Shown piece by piece: positions 43,106 through 54,643 of a DNA stretch of 64,000 nt. Below the pieces are notes generated by a model. That model was not told the DNA's origin. It did no database searches and saw only the letters and a list, made by a program, of their open reading frames with translations. The DNA lies in NCBI GenBank assembly GCA_030789695.1, contig CM061141.1, forward strand, positions 200,249,600-200,313,599. Reading direction: 5' to 3'. A program made the translations under genes and the position numbers. The stretch's first letter is position 1. Each line of letters begins with the position of its first letter. Source of the stretch: Scilla litardierei. Its lineage: Eukaryota; Streptophyta; Magnoliopsida; Asparagales; Asparagaceae.

Positions 43106-45514
43106 TGTCACGCCCCGCTTCCCAAAAATATGGAGGCGAAGCGTGAGAAGGTCCGCTCAGACTTGAAGCAACAAAGCCGCAAGCCCGATAAGCGTCAAGT
43201 ATAACAAAGTAGCAGGTCCCTGTAATGTGACTCAGAAACAATAATAACAATAATAGAAAAAGAGGCAAATAATTAAAATTATTCAACTCAGAGTCCAGAT
43301 ATACATTTAACAACAAGAAATGCCACCAGGCAAACAAAGAGTCCAAAGGAAAAGGCCTAGCATGGCCAACAAGGAAACTAACAACAACGGTGCTACTCAC
43401 CGACCACAACACAACTAACAAAGAAGGAATGAAGGAACATTAGGACTGGTCACCGGTGTCCTCGTACTCAACGTCAGCAACGGGATCGGGCACGAACTCC
43501 ACGGACTCGTCACCCTCCACAGCAATCTCTGGCTCAGCAACTAACATGCGTCACCCAAAGAGAAGGGGCACATATCAGCAAGTCTACACGACTTGTGCAA
43601 GAAAACTAAAGAAAAGTGGTAACAACCTAGCAGTTCTAGAGTATAGTATGACATGGCATTTTATACAATGAAAACAACAGCAGTTTATGTTATGGCATGA
43701 TTATAGCATGGCAAGTAAACATGGCATGGCAAGTAAACAATTACAGGACAAGTACAAGAATTGTAAGCACGTCGTGCACAGACATTCCGCCCTTTGGCTA
43801 GAGTGGCTGTATGGGCCAACTCTTACGCTCAAGTGACCGTTTATCCCTACCCCTCCACGTGTGTCGAGCCAGGGCATTACCCCCGAACACGTAATGCTCG
43901 CTTCTGGATCACGAGCCAGGAAGTGTTTTTAACACGTATGGCGTAGGGTTATGCCCGCATAACGGGTGCCTAGCCGATAACACGGAAACACGGATTTGTA
44001 CAAGGATTTGTAGCGTGTGCTACGATGTAACATGCAACGTGATATGTAAAAATGGATGCACATGACAATTATTTGAAATGAAATTGTGTACCGTTAAAGA
44101 AAATTAAACGTGACAGGCAGTTGTATGACCTGGCATGACAAGGGAAATTCTAGCTTCGTTGTCAAGCTAGAATTGAATTTGCGCCTAGACCGCTATCATT
44201 TCACGGTCTAGTCTCTTTCACGCTAAAACAAGGTATTGGCCTAACAACATGGCCTAAAGCAAGGTTGGCAAGTTTCACTTGCCTGGTACCGAAGTTGTTG
44301 TTCGACGAGAGTCACGAGATCGGTATCCTACGGAAATTGGGTTCGCTGTTATGGCAAAATAGAAAATTAGATTTAGAGTTCTAAATCGGTTTGCATTGGA
44401 ATCCTATAACGTCTAGTAATCCATTTTTAATTAGGGTTTCTAATTTATAGTGTGGGTTACAGAGAATTAAAGATAGATCACTAACCGTTTTTGTAGAGGA
44501 AGAACGACGATTACGATGCCTACGAACTGCAGGTAGAAGAAGATCTCGACGATTTCGATGCCAACCCGAGCTTAGCACGAGAACGGAAGAGCGATACGAG
44601 GGAGATGTTACGGCTGAAAGGATCTCCAGCGGCTGATCGAAAATAGATCTGGAGAATGGGGGAAATATAGGGCAAATATGGGGCAAAAGTGGATTTTGGG
44701 GTTTTGGCGATCGGCCGGCGGCCTACGGGGGTGGTGTCGGCGCAAAAGAGGGTGAGGGGAAGCTCGGGAGGATGAAAGAAGGTAAGAGGATGATTGGGGG
44801 ATGATTGGAGAAGAAGATGAACTAAGAAAAGTGAAGAAAGAATAGGAATGGTCGAGGGTTTAAATAAAGAAAAAGTGCGGCGGCTACAACTTAACCTCGG
44901 TTTACTGGGCAATTTAGTCGGTCAGAGAAGGGTGGTCGCCCGGCTAGTTTAGGATCTAGTCGGTCGGTCGTCCAACTGACACCGACTAACATCAAACAGT
45001 GAACAGTGTCTGTACAGAGAAGGCATGATTAGTTGGTCTGTGAAGACCCGTCGACCGACTAGTTTGGGATCTAGTCGGTCGGTGAACGTTCATGGACCGA
45101 CTAAAGGTCGAGTGAGATAGATAATGAGCACTGACAGTTAGTCGGTCTGAGTACAAGACCTGACCGACTAGTTTGGAAACTAGTCGGTCGGAGAACGTGC
45201 TTAGACCGACTAAACGTAAACAGTAACTCAGTCGAAATTTACTGACAAGAACTAGCCGGTCTGAGAAGTGTTGCCAACCGACTAGATTGCAATCTAGTCG
45301 GTTGGCTCTCCTTCATGAACCGACTAAGATGCACGAAAAGTGCCGAATCGAAGCGCGAAGCTTCGGGAAGATTCCTATGGCCTCTAGGATCACCCTAGCA
45401 CTAAGATTAAGACGCTATGAAGTTAATCGTAAGGATTCTAACGGGGAAAACACACAGAGAGGGAAACATCCAATATTATTCATATAAAAGTCATTACAAA
45501 AACCGGTCGTTACA
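43106..45514 (-). mobile_element. Solo LTR of a third giant-LTR family (2,409 bp)
   Basis: Ends TGTCACGCCCCGCTTCCC and CCGGTCGTTACA with a perfect ATAAT duplication. It shares its termini with E3 and E4 but has a different body. There is no second copy and no interior, so it is probably the product of LTR-LTR recombination. It has the conserved stem-loop (43541-43578), a TATA-like box (complement of 44859-44866, TATTTAAA) followed by a pyrimidine-rich leader, and a palindrome array upstream of it. Confidence 0.88.
44859..45310 (-). promoter_or_regulatory. Solo-LTR promoter: TATA-like box and GACCGACTAG palindrome array
   Basis: On the minus strand, repeated inverted repeats lie upstream of TATTTAAA: 45053-45062 with 45071-45080, 45162-45174 with 45177-45189, and 45273-45306 (perfect, no spacer). 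Single half-sites occur between them. The arms differ between copies but remain complementary within each copy. Confidence 0.78.
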
Positions 45515-45519
45515 ATAAT
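45515..45519 (+). repeat. Solo-LTR target site duplication, right copy
   Basis: ATAAT, matching 43101-43105. Confidence 0.92.
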
Positions 45520-45930
45520 AAAATGTTATTTGTGGATGATAATAAACAATGATTATGTAAGTTTATTTTCATGCATAATACATATATGTTAATTTTACGA
45601 CTACCTTGAAATAATATATTAGTCATATTAAAATCATATATAATGCATGCATTCTTTTCGATGACAATTTTAAAATCTTTATCACTAAGTTCAGAGATAG
45701 ATAAGAGATTGTGTTTCAAACCGTCAACGAGGAGCACATTTTCGATGATTGGCTTATCTGGATCACCAAATGATCCAATGCCAATAACTTTACCTTTGTT
45801 GTTATCACCAAAAGTAACAGTGCCACCATCTTTAATTTGAACGGTTGAAAGAAGTTTGATATTCCCAGTCGTGTGTTTAGAACATCCACCATCTGGTATC
45901 CATCTTTCTTTTATAGTACCTGAAAGATAA
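45520..45930 (-). pseudogene. Minus copia: aspartic protease region
   Basis: The minus-strand frame reads WIPDGGCSKHTTGN near 45905, then a GGTVTFGDNN segment and LLVDGLKHNLLSISEL near 45740. This is the copia protease followed by the start of GAG-pre-integrase. The catalytic DSG triad motif is DGG here (Ser to Gly). The frame is interrupted by the solo LTR at 45514. Confidence 0.85.
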
Positions 45931-46862
45931 ACAATAAATATTTGTACCCTTTTATATGGGTCCTTGGGATTAGTTCTTAGGCGGCTAAACCCAAGTAGAA
46001 TTTGGCTTCTTTAAATAATTTGATGAATGAATAACACTTTTCATAAGTTAGAGATATATAAATCTTTGTCATATAAACATAAATCCTTTGGAATCTAAAT
46101 AGAATATGTTGTGGAACTTTTAGAAAATATAACAAAGTTCGTCTTCTTTGGAAAAGAAATATTTTTTGTTTTCAAAACTTTAGAAGAATCAATTTTCTTT
46201 GCATTAACAAATACATGTTTCTTCTTTTCTAAATTAATAACATTATTGGATTTGGGTGTATGTTTATACCCCAAACCTTGTCGATGATTAGCAGGATGTT
46301 GTACTGTAAGTAATTCATCAAGATTATCTTTTCCTTTATTAAAATTATTAATATTAGAAGACATATCATCATATTTCAGCTTTAATGATAAAATATCATT
46401 ATCTAATATAGAAATACGTGACATCATATTATGATTCTCAGATGTGAGAATCTCATTTTCATGAAGCAACTTATCGTTTTGAGGAGATAATGATTCCTTC
46501 TCATTTTTGAGATTATCTAATACTAATGATGATGACGTTGGTTCATGATGGGAAAGAACAATGCCTTAAGTTGAGAATTTTAAATTCTTAAATCTAACAT
46601 ATAAATCATTAAAATCTTCTAGTAGTTCTTCATTATCTAAACTACTTGCCTCATTATCATTTAGTGCCAAAAAGCACACGTGGGCATTTTCTTCATTAGT
46701 GTGTTCTTTGGCTTCTTCTTCTTCATCAGAAGATAAAGAATCCCATGTGGCTGCTAGTACCTTCTTATTTTTATCGAACTTCTTGTCCCTTCTGAAATTG
46801 TTTGATGTTCTCTCTTTTGGTTATAGTGGACAATCCTTTTTCATATGCTCAGGCATGTTACA
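45931..46862 (-). pseudogene. Minus copia: gag-protease spacer with coiled-coil-like segment
   Basis: The open part 46469-46095 is rich in Asn, Asp, Lys, Leu and Ile with heptad-like spacing (ISILDNDILSLKLKYDDMSS) and a GLGYK motif. A related segment is in the plus copia (50192-50400). The flanks carry stops. The zinc-knuckle residue pattern near 46860-46800 is damaged. Confidence 0.7.
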
Positions 46863-47699
46863 TTAAAAACATAGAGAGGCATCAGTAGTTTTAGATTTGA
46901 AATTCTTAAACTTACCTCTTCTTAGAAACGTTTTGAAGTTTGTAGTAATTAATGCCATATCATAATCATCCATGTTTGATTCATCGGTGTCTGAAGATGC
47001 ATTGAAGGCAAGTACTTTCTTCTTTGAGTCTACTTGTTCCTTACGGTCTTGAAGTTGTACTTCATAAGCCATCAGATTACCAACTAAACTATCAATGGTG
47101 AGAGTTGACAAGTCATTGACTTCTTCTATAGAGCTGGTCTTCTTCTTCCATTCTAGTGTCAAGGCATGAAGGATCTTCCTTGTTCAGTTTGAGTGTAGCA
47201 TTTGCCAAGAACCATTAGAGAATTGGTTATGTCACTGAATCTAGTGATCAACTTTTCAATTGCTTCATTCTCCTTCATTCTAAATAACTCAAACATGTGA
47301 ACAAGAACAAAGATTTTAGTTTCCTTAAAAACTAGTTCCTTCTTGTATTACATCGAGTGTATGCCAAATGTCATATGCTGATTCGGCCTGGGAGACTCAG
47401 TTGAACTCATTTTTGTCCAAAGCGCAGAGTAGTGCATTCATAGCCTTTGTGTTGCAGGATGCAACAGTTTTCTCAGTTGCAGTCCATTGGGTGTAAGGAG
47501 TGGTAGGCTTCTCGTATTGAAATTCCACTATGTTCCAAATTTCATAGTCGATATTATGAAGAAAGATCGTCATCCTCTTTTTCCAATAGGAGTAGTTGGA
47601 ACCATTAAATAGTGGAGGCCTTATTGTGGAGTGCCCATCTGGATATTGTGATGAAGAAGTTGAGTTGGTCGTTGGATAGTTGTATGCCATCTTAACCAT
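46863..47699 (-). pseudogene. Minus copia: gag
   Basis: N-terminal gag at 47699-47397 (RPPLFNGSNYSYWKKRMTIFL, a copia gag hallmark) and a downstream part at 47162-46863 (LTLEWKKKTSSIEE, NLMAYE). Stops and frame changes between 47397 and 47162 break it. The start ATG at 47699 lies just after the PBS. Confidence 0.87.
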
Positions 47700-47700
47700 G

Positions 47701-47714
47701 AGGCTCTAATACCA
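47701..47714 (-). other. Minus copia primer binding site (tRNA-Met type)
   Basis: The complement reads TGGTATTAGAGCCT, close to the TGGTATCAGAGC PBS of copia elements, two bases from the LTR. Confidence 0.87.
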
Positions 47715-47716
47715 AA

Positions 47717-49056
47717 TGTTGGATCTCCTGGCACAACAAATACACTAGAGGGGGTGAATAGTGTATATCACGACAAAATTGCAAAATTAAAAGTAACTAA
47801 AAAATTGCAATAAAAGTGCAAAAGTAAATGAACATAATCCAGAAAATATCAAACGTAAACACAAAGATTTATCCTGGTTCGAATCCTCGTGCTCATATGT
47901 CCAGTCCTCTACCCCATAGAGATTTCATCAACTGTAAATTCTTGCTCCCTGTAAGCAATCAACATACAAAGATGCCAACACCCCCGTCGTAAACTTGTAC
48001 AATCTCTTCAACAAGAAATTCACCAAATAAAGAGAACAATAGTTGAAACACTATCACCTATAGCCTTGATAATGTGAGAATTATAACGCAAGGAAGGTCA
48101 TGTAATCTCCAAGGTTTTGGATGAGAATTTATGGTAGAACGCAATTGGAAATTGGACTTTCTAAAAGGGCAAAATTTCTGCAGAGGTTTCCTTATGAAAA
48201 TCTAAAAATCTTTCACTTTCTAGAGAGAGAAAGTAAACTTAAGACAAGATAGAAAGAGTGAATTTTCGAATATATTAGACAGTGGTCTCGGGGTCTATTT
48301 ATAGGCCAAAAGATAGTTTTTGAATGTTTAACAACTGTCTAAATTTTCAAAAAATTCTGAGCAGTTTTTGGTCAAAATTAGTCGACTAATGGTAAGGACT
48401 GGTCGACTAATTGTGCTGCTAGTCAGGATTCTGACTGTTGAGTCAACCTTTGATGAAAGGACACTAGAAACTGCCAGAAAATGATAAACGGTCAGATTTT
48501 TGTCCGTTTATGGTAGTTTTAACACCCTTGGGTGGTTATAGAAGTTGGATTTAAAATTGAAAAAATAGCCGTTAGAATAACTAATTAAATAACTGACTGA
48601 TAGCCTAACAACTTTCATTGGTCGACTAAATTTCTGAAACTTAGAAATTTGTGGAATAATGATCCTAGTGACCTAAAAATAGGTTTGAGAAATTTTTCAG
48701 AATTTTCTGAATATTTTAATATTTAAACTGGTCGACTAGGAGTAGAGAGTGGTCGATTAATTTTGTCGGTGACTTGATTTTTTGATGACGGACCCGAAAT
48801 GACTAAGTTAGATCATCATCAAAGCTTTTACATTCTAAGTATAAGCAGGAGTACAAATAGGAGATACATCTCTTTTAACAAGGTACATGAATTCATTGTT
48901 ATGCTTCGTCTTGTGTAGTAGGCTTCTTGCAATATGTAGTCTTCATGATTGTCTTATCTGAGTGTGAAAAGTTTGAGCTTATAAAATCTGCATAGATAAA
49001 GTTAGTACATACATAATAATATGTTTGTATCATTAAAACCTTGAATTTCCAATACA
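47717..49056 (-). repeat. Minus copia 5' LTR
   Basis: Starts TGTTGG at 47717 in plus reading. The far end is placed at about 49056 (TCCAATACA) because reading of the other copia element's gag resumes there. TATAAATA is the complement of 48296-48303. Confidence 0.75.
48296..48775 (-). promoter_or_regulatory. Minus copia LTR promoter: TATA box and GTCGACTA motifs
   Basis: Upstream of the TATA box on the minus strand lie at least five GGTCGACTAA/TTAGTCGAC motifs (about 48378-48775), including the perfect palindrome TTAGTCGACTAA at 48378-48389. The layout is the same as in E1, E2 and the solo LTR although the word differs. Confidence 0.72.
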
Positions 49057-49702
49057 AGCTACTCATGAAGGGATAACCAAGGTAAAGTTGTCAAAGCTTC
49101 ATGTATTTGTACAACGATTTGAGATGTTTCAAATGCGTGAAAAGGAAAATCTCTCAAGCATGTAAGCAAGATTCACAGATATTGTGAATGAGCTTGAAGC
49201 TCTTGGGAAAGAATGCACCCAAGTAGAAAATTTAAGGAAACTCATCATGGCCATCACCCCGGAGTGGGAAAAGAAGACAATGGCCATTGAGGAAGGAGAT
49301 AACATGGAGACATATATGGTTGAGGCCTTCTTAGGAAACCTCGTGGCTTATGAGGTTAGGAAGGCAGATAGAGTAGAAAGGAATTCTCTAAATGTTCTAT
49401 CTGAACCTAAGAAGAATGCAATTGCTTTCAAAGCTACTTCAGAGAATGAAGACTCCGACGAGGAAATGGACATGGAGTCCTCGGCATTATTGGCAAGGAA
49501 GTTCCAACGGTTCTATCGAAGAGGTAATTTCAAACCGAGGAACAAATTTGTTTATACTAACGATTCTTCTTTGTGTTTTAATTGTAATACGCAAGGGCAC
49601 ATTAAGATGGATTGCCACTTGCTTAAGAACAAGGAGAACTGGAAACTCCCAAGTACAAAAAGGGAGATGTCTACAAAGGTAACAAAAAGAAGAAGGGACT
49701 AG
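49057..49702 (+). pseudogene. Plus copia: gag
   Basis: Reads from ATHEG near 49060 through LHVFVQRFEMF, a stop near 49165, then an open frame 49184-49702. This holds TPEWEKKTMAIEE, NLVAYEVRK, an acidic stretch and the zinc knuckle CFNCNTQGHIKMDC (CX2CX4HX4C, about 49576-49617). Gag packages element RNA. The N-terminal third is missing. Confidence 0.87.
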
Positions 49703-51270
49703 TTGGAACATAGGATGATTCAAGCGATGATTCAAGTACTGATGACTCCGATGAGGAAAAGGGAGAGGTAGGACATATGTGTTGCATGGCTAAGGGAAGC
49801 TCTCAAAGGACTCATCCAGTGATAGTGATAGTGACACTAATGAGGTAACTATTGATGAACTTAAATTAGCAAATGAACAATTATTTGATAAGTAGCAAAA
49901 ATTGTTTAATTCATATATGATTGATAAGGACAAACTTGCTAGCATGGCTACCTCATCCATGAATTTTGGTACAAATTTTAGCTCTATTACACATAATGCT
50001 ATTACTAAAGAGAAAGCCACTTTGGCTTCTCAAAATGAATGTTTGAAGAATGAGGTTATACCCTCAAGTCATAATTGGACAAAGTCCAAATTAGTGATTG
50101 TGATGATGTTGAGATTGAAACACTTCGATCTCAAACCATGATTTTGGGAAATGAGAATGTTGCTATCAAATTCCAAGTGTAAGAGCTAAATTTGCACATA
50201 TCCACTTTGGATAACAATATCTCTTCTCTAACAAAGAGATATAAGCTCATATCCTCCAACGTTGATAGATTCAACACGGGAAAGGACAAATTGAACACAA
50301 TAGTGGAAACCCAACTTCCCGCAAATTACCGGGGTGGACTTGGATATTCAAAGGATAATGCTTCCATTTATCGCATATCTTATAGTGGAGCCACTATTGA
50401 TGCATCCTCCGATGCATCCACTAGTGGAGCATCAAAACCCTTGAGTGGTATATCTACTAAGAGTAGCACCATCTCAGTGACACCCTCTTTTGGAAAGAAA
50501 TCCACCAAGGGTGGACAACTAAAGAAGGGACATGCGTATATGTACACATGCACCCAACCACGTAGGATAGCACCCTCACATCATGCTCCTATGTATGACG
50601 ATTTTTATGCACAACACCCTTGTACACGTGCGAACACTCATGTGATACATCCACATGACCACACCCCATTCATGCACATGGTTATGCACAACCACTACAT
50701 GCACATGTTTATCCACATGTTACACATGCTTATCATGCTTCACATTCCTATGCACCAAATGCAAATACACCGAATGTGAAAAATTATGTGAATGCTCACA
50801 AAGCATGCACACATCGTGCATGACCGAGCGGTATGTATCATGCACCCCCTCACATATTTTACCCACATGCATCACACTATGGGTATGCACTAACGCATAC
50901 TCACCAACATGTGTATATTCACCCTAATGCATATATACATTCATGTGCTCATATGCCGCATGCTTCTTTTAAAAACCCATTTTCTATGCATGCACCCATG
51001 AGGCATAGGACTTCCAAGAGTCATTTGATTTGGGGTCCTAAAAATTCTAGCATGTATGACAAAGGAATGTATATGCGATCATATTTTAGGGATGTTGTAG
51101 ATAATGAGAAGTATGTTGGGAAGCCAAAGTCCACTTTGGACTTGCTTTCCAAAGGGATAAGCCCATTGAACCCAATAAACTTGGGTACCATGTGCTTATA
51201 GTGTATTCTATAGATACCCAAGAAGAGGAAAAATGGCAATATGGGAAAACATTGCTCTAATTGTGAAGGA
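49703..51270 (+). pseudogene. Plus copia: gag-protease spacer with His/Tyr/Met-coding low-complexity stretch
   Basis: An acidic and coiled-coil-like part (about 49740-50160, 50192-50370 with LPANYRGGLGYSKD) is followed at 50540-51000 by about 460 bp dense in CATGCA/CACATG words. In all frames this codes His-, Met- or Tyr-rich protein. Reading frames are broken in several places. Confidence 0.7.
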
Positions 51271-51576
51271 AAGGGTGGGATACTCGATAGCGGGTGTTCC
51301 AAAAATATGCTGGGAGACCCAAGTTTGCTCTCCGATGTTATCTGCATCAAGAATGACGGAACGGCTACTTTCTGAGGCAATGAGAAAGTATCTATCATAT
51401 GAATTGGTAAAGTTGGTAACCCTTCTAAACCTATTATAAATAATGTTTATCTTGTAGATGGTTTAAATAACAATCTTATCTCTATTAGCCAACTTTGTGA
51501 CAAGGGTTACAAAGTTAACTTTGGTGATGGATTGTGTAGTATTATTGATAATACTAATGATAGTATTTTGTTTAGT
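51271..51576 (+). pseudogene. Plus copia: aspartic protease and start of GAG-pre-integrase
   Basis: In one frame ILDSGCSKNM lies near 51283-51312 with the DSG triad intact. A TGA follows near 51372 (FGNEKVS region). VYLVDGLNNNLISISQL lies near 51445-51495. The frame continues across E4: after removing one TTAGT copy it resumes at 61461. Confidence 0.85.
51572..51576 (+). repeat. E4 target site duplication, left copy
   Basis: TTAGT, matching 61456-61460. Confidence 0.94.
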
Positions 51577-53929
51577 TGTAACGGCCGCTTTCTGACCATA
51601 CGTATTTTAGCGCGTAGTTGTGCTTCATGTGCGTTTTATGTATTTTATTTTTATTAATGTCGTCCGTAGTTCAGACGTGTGATCGAAACCCGTTTCCACG
51701 ACCCTCTCGGAGGCGCGAGCACCCCGATATTTCCTTCGTAATTTTAGGGCGTCGAGGGACCAACCTGTATTAACACTTATTAAAAGTCCTTTTATAAATT
51801 TGAATGTCAAAATGATTCAGTACGTTTTTACAACAAAAGAAATTATAAGTGTTAATTTAATTTTAAAACATTAAGATAATAATGAAGGCATTCTTTTCTC
51901 TCGTCCAGTACAAGTCCTCTTATCCGAATCTTGTTTTAAACTACATCAATAAAGAAATCCTAACCGATTATTTTTCTATTCTATCTGATCCCAACAACCT
52001 CCCCTATTCTCTCTCTCCCACGTTCATCCCCACGTACCCCTCTCCTCCTAACAACCTACAGTGGCCTAGAAAAGAACCCAGGTTTCTTTGCTCTTCCTCC
52101 AAAAACGCTAGCAACGCAAACACCCTAGGCCTTCGCGTGGCCGCCTTCCATCTAGCTCATGCACGCCTAGCACCGATGGACTTCCCATACTCCGGCCACC
52201 CCACGACGCAACGTCGATCTCCTCCTCCCCCATTTTTCGACGGCTGCACATCTCACCTCAGGCAGCTCTCCCGTGCGCGCATCAAGCTGCCGCCGGCCGC
52301 TTCAGCAGGCCACCGTCCGGCCACCTCGACCCCCCGCACACGCGTCTAGCCCTCTGCTTCGCCTCCAGCCCTCATCCAGTGCTCATCCCCTTCGACGATA
52401 TCATCTTCCCGTCAGCCTCGCAGCACCCCATCGACCTGCACCCTATCCACGTCCGCCGCCAGCACCCTCAGCAACAGACACCCACCTGAGCAGCCGTCGC
52501 CTCCCCAGCTGCTGTCGTCGCCGGTGGACTACCCTGTCACCGTAGCTCTTCCCGACCCGTCGCCGTCTCCACCGGCTAAGGCAACGCATTAACTTAAATG
52601 CGTAAGTTTCAATACGATCTGTGAAGGGCGGTTTTGTAAGTATTTATTATATGATAGAAATAATGTTATATTATGATGAACATCAATGGTAAATGAGAAT
52701 TCCAGTGCCAAATTATGTTGCGGCCATGAAACAGAACCCTCGTAAGTCCATATTTTGTTTAAAAAAAATACATAGGTTAGTAGATATGTACGTTGAGCTC
52801 TCTTGTGAATGACCCAACTCCTATGCATAATGTACTCCAACATGCAACAGAGAGCTATTTGTTGGCATTGGGATGAATACTAGGACATGTGATAGTACGT
52901 ACTCAATCATTTAGATAAAAATCAATACGTTCTTTTAATATCTATATATGTAAGGTTATATATGCTCTAAGTTATGTTACTGCATTAATATATGTTATAC
53001 TAACCTAATGTAACATTAAATGTACTGCATTGCATGAGCAGTCTGTTAAACAGTAACTCCTTTACACATTATGTCATGTGCTTTTACACAACTAGTATTA
53101 TATATACGGGTTAGGGGTTAGATGATGTATGCTACCCGATAGGTGTGAACAACTTCACATATAAGGACTTAATGATTTTATTGTTAACTGATGACCTTTA
53201 GCTTAACATCGTAAATATTATGACGCAGATAACTCCACGCTACCCGCAGTCAAGGAATCAAGGCGATGGTGACGCGAGCCGTTTTTTTCGGATCCGACGT
53301 CGAAAGTACACGTGACCGTCGAACCAGGTTGGGTCCCCTAACTCGTAACACAACCCACACCGTAGCGAAACCGAAAACCTAACTAAAACTGGACAACAAT
53401 AATTAAATTTACTTTTCCGCACCAGTAAAATGTTGCTCACTATAGAAAATCGACGAACGGACTTTTTTGATTGTGCACATAGGATAGAATCGTCGAATAG
53501 GGCTGAACATCAAAATTGTGACTTTGATAATTAGGGTAGTCCCGACAACCTAGAAACAAAACCTAAATAGGTTTATTGAAAAACGCGACCTGACACCGTC
53601 GCCATGACCTGTTTCAGACGGACTACCGCGGACGAGACGCCTGGACGAGACGCCCCAGACGGACGACGCACTCGCCACCACAAGCAAGTGTACCCACTTG
53701 CATTTTTGACCGTGCTTTGGTCTTAGATTGCTAGAACTGTTAGACTGTGAATGTATAGAACCGGACGTGAAATGATAGCGTCCGGGACGCCCCTGACGAC
53801 TTAGACTTGACGACGAAGTCTAAGCTCGACAAACAACAACTTTTGACACCGTAGGGCTATCTTGTGTGTGCGTGCGTGTGGACACCCTAGAATAACAAAT
53901 CCTTACACTTGTCTTGTCATGTCCCTGTT

Positions 53930-54220
53930 ACACAAAAAGCCTGCGGGCGTTTCGGATGCTCTCCATGCGAGAGTGATCCCCGTGACTGTTATACAAAAGG
54001 CCTGCAGGCGTTTCAGATGCTTTCCCTAGCGGAAGTGATCCCCGTGATACAAAAAGCCTGTGGGCGTTTCGGATGCTCTCCATGCGAGAGTGATCCCCGT
54101 GATACACAGCCTGCGGGCAATAGGGCACTCTCCAAGCTAGAGAGAGTGATCCCTTGTACGGATACACAGCCTGCGGGCAATAGGGCACTCGCCAAGCTAG
54201 AGCGAGTGATCCCTTGTACT
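53930..54220 (+). repeat. Tandem hairpin array in the E4 5' LTR
   Basis: Three units of about 50-60 nt sharing AGCCTGCGGGCGTTTCGGATG, then two 60-nt units sharing CACAGCCTGCGGGCAATAGG. Each unit ends in a short inverted repeat and GTGATCC. The last two stems are 54126-54132 with 54142-54148 and 54186-54192 with 54202-54208. They differ by a paired T-A to G-C change. An apparent 127-codon ORF here is a by-product of the repeat. Confidence 0.82.
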
Positions 54221-54602
54221 GGTGTCTTGTCTTGTCTTGTCTTCCTTGGGGTTTGGGGTTGGGTTGAGCATGCGCACATCAAGAGGGTCTGATCCCCCTC
54301 GAACCGTAAGGCGTGAACCCTTTCGTGTCTCCTTGTCTTGTCTTGTCCTGTCCCGTCACGTCCTGACTTGTCATGACACCTGTAGGTTAGTCCCGTAGTT
54401 GGTAGCACACTCTACGACTACTACCTGTCCGTTTTACTTTCCTGCTACGTTACTTCCTGTTGTGTTACTCTGTTATAACCACAGCATGCTAATCAACCAG
54501 TAAACTGTGTGTAATAGAACCTCAGCATGCTAATCAACCAGTAAATCGTTGTTTAAAAGTTGATACACTTGCAGTTTGGTCTAACCTTTTTTTGTAGACC
54601 TT

Positions 54603-54643
54603 ACCTGACGTACAGTTCCTTCTTTTGGTGCTGTACGTCAGGT
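54603..54643 (+). other. Conserved LTR stem-loop, E4 5' LTR
   Basis: Perfect 13-bp arms ACCTGACGTACAG (54603-54615) and its complement (54631-54643) with a 15-nt loop, about 390 nt before the LTR end. The 3' LTR copy is 61024-61064. Confidence 0.85.

Larger units (their letters stand above)
42728..49056 (-). mobile_element. Ty1/copia element, minus strand, truncated on its 3' side
   Basis: Read on the minus strand: 5' LTR (about 49056-47717), tRNA-Met-type PBS, gag, a spacer, protease, then GAG-pre-integrase and integrase, cut off at 42728 by the CACTA end. RT and RNase H are missing. A solo LTR (43106-45514) splits it between protease and integrase. At its right edge it abuts coding sequence of the plus-strand copia element, so it most likely inserted into that element. 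Confidence 0.85.

Noticed and set aside
51882..52349. 155-codon ORF in E4 LTRs (also 58304-58771)
   Set aside because: Kept in both LTRs, but the second half is low-complexity and the first part matches nothing I recognise. Identity between LTRs reflects recent insertion, not selection.
53909..54408. A 127-codon ORF and opposite-strand ORFs with internal repeats in the E4 LTR
   Set aside because: They follow from the tandem nucleotide repeat and hairpins. Both strands are open equally and no domain is seen.
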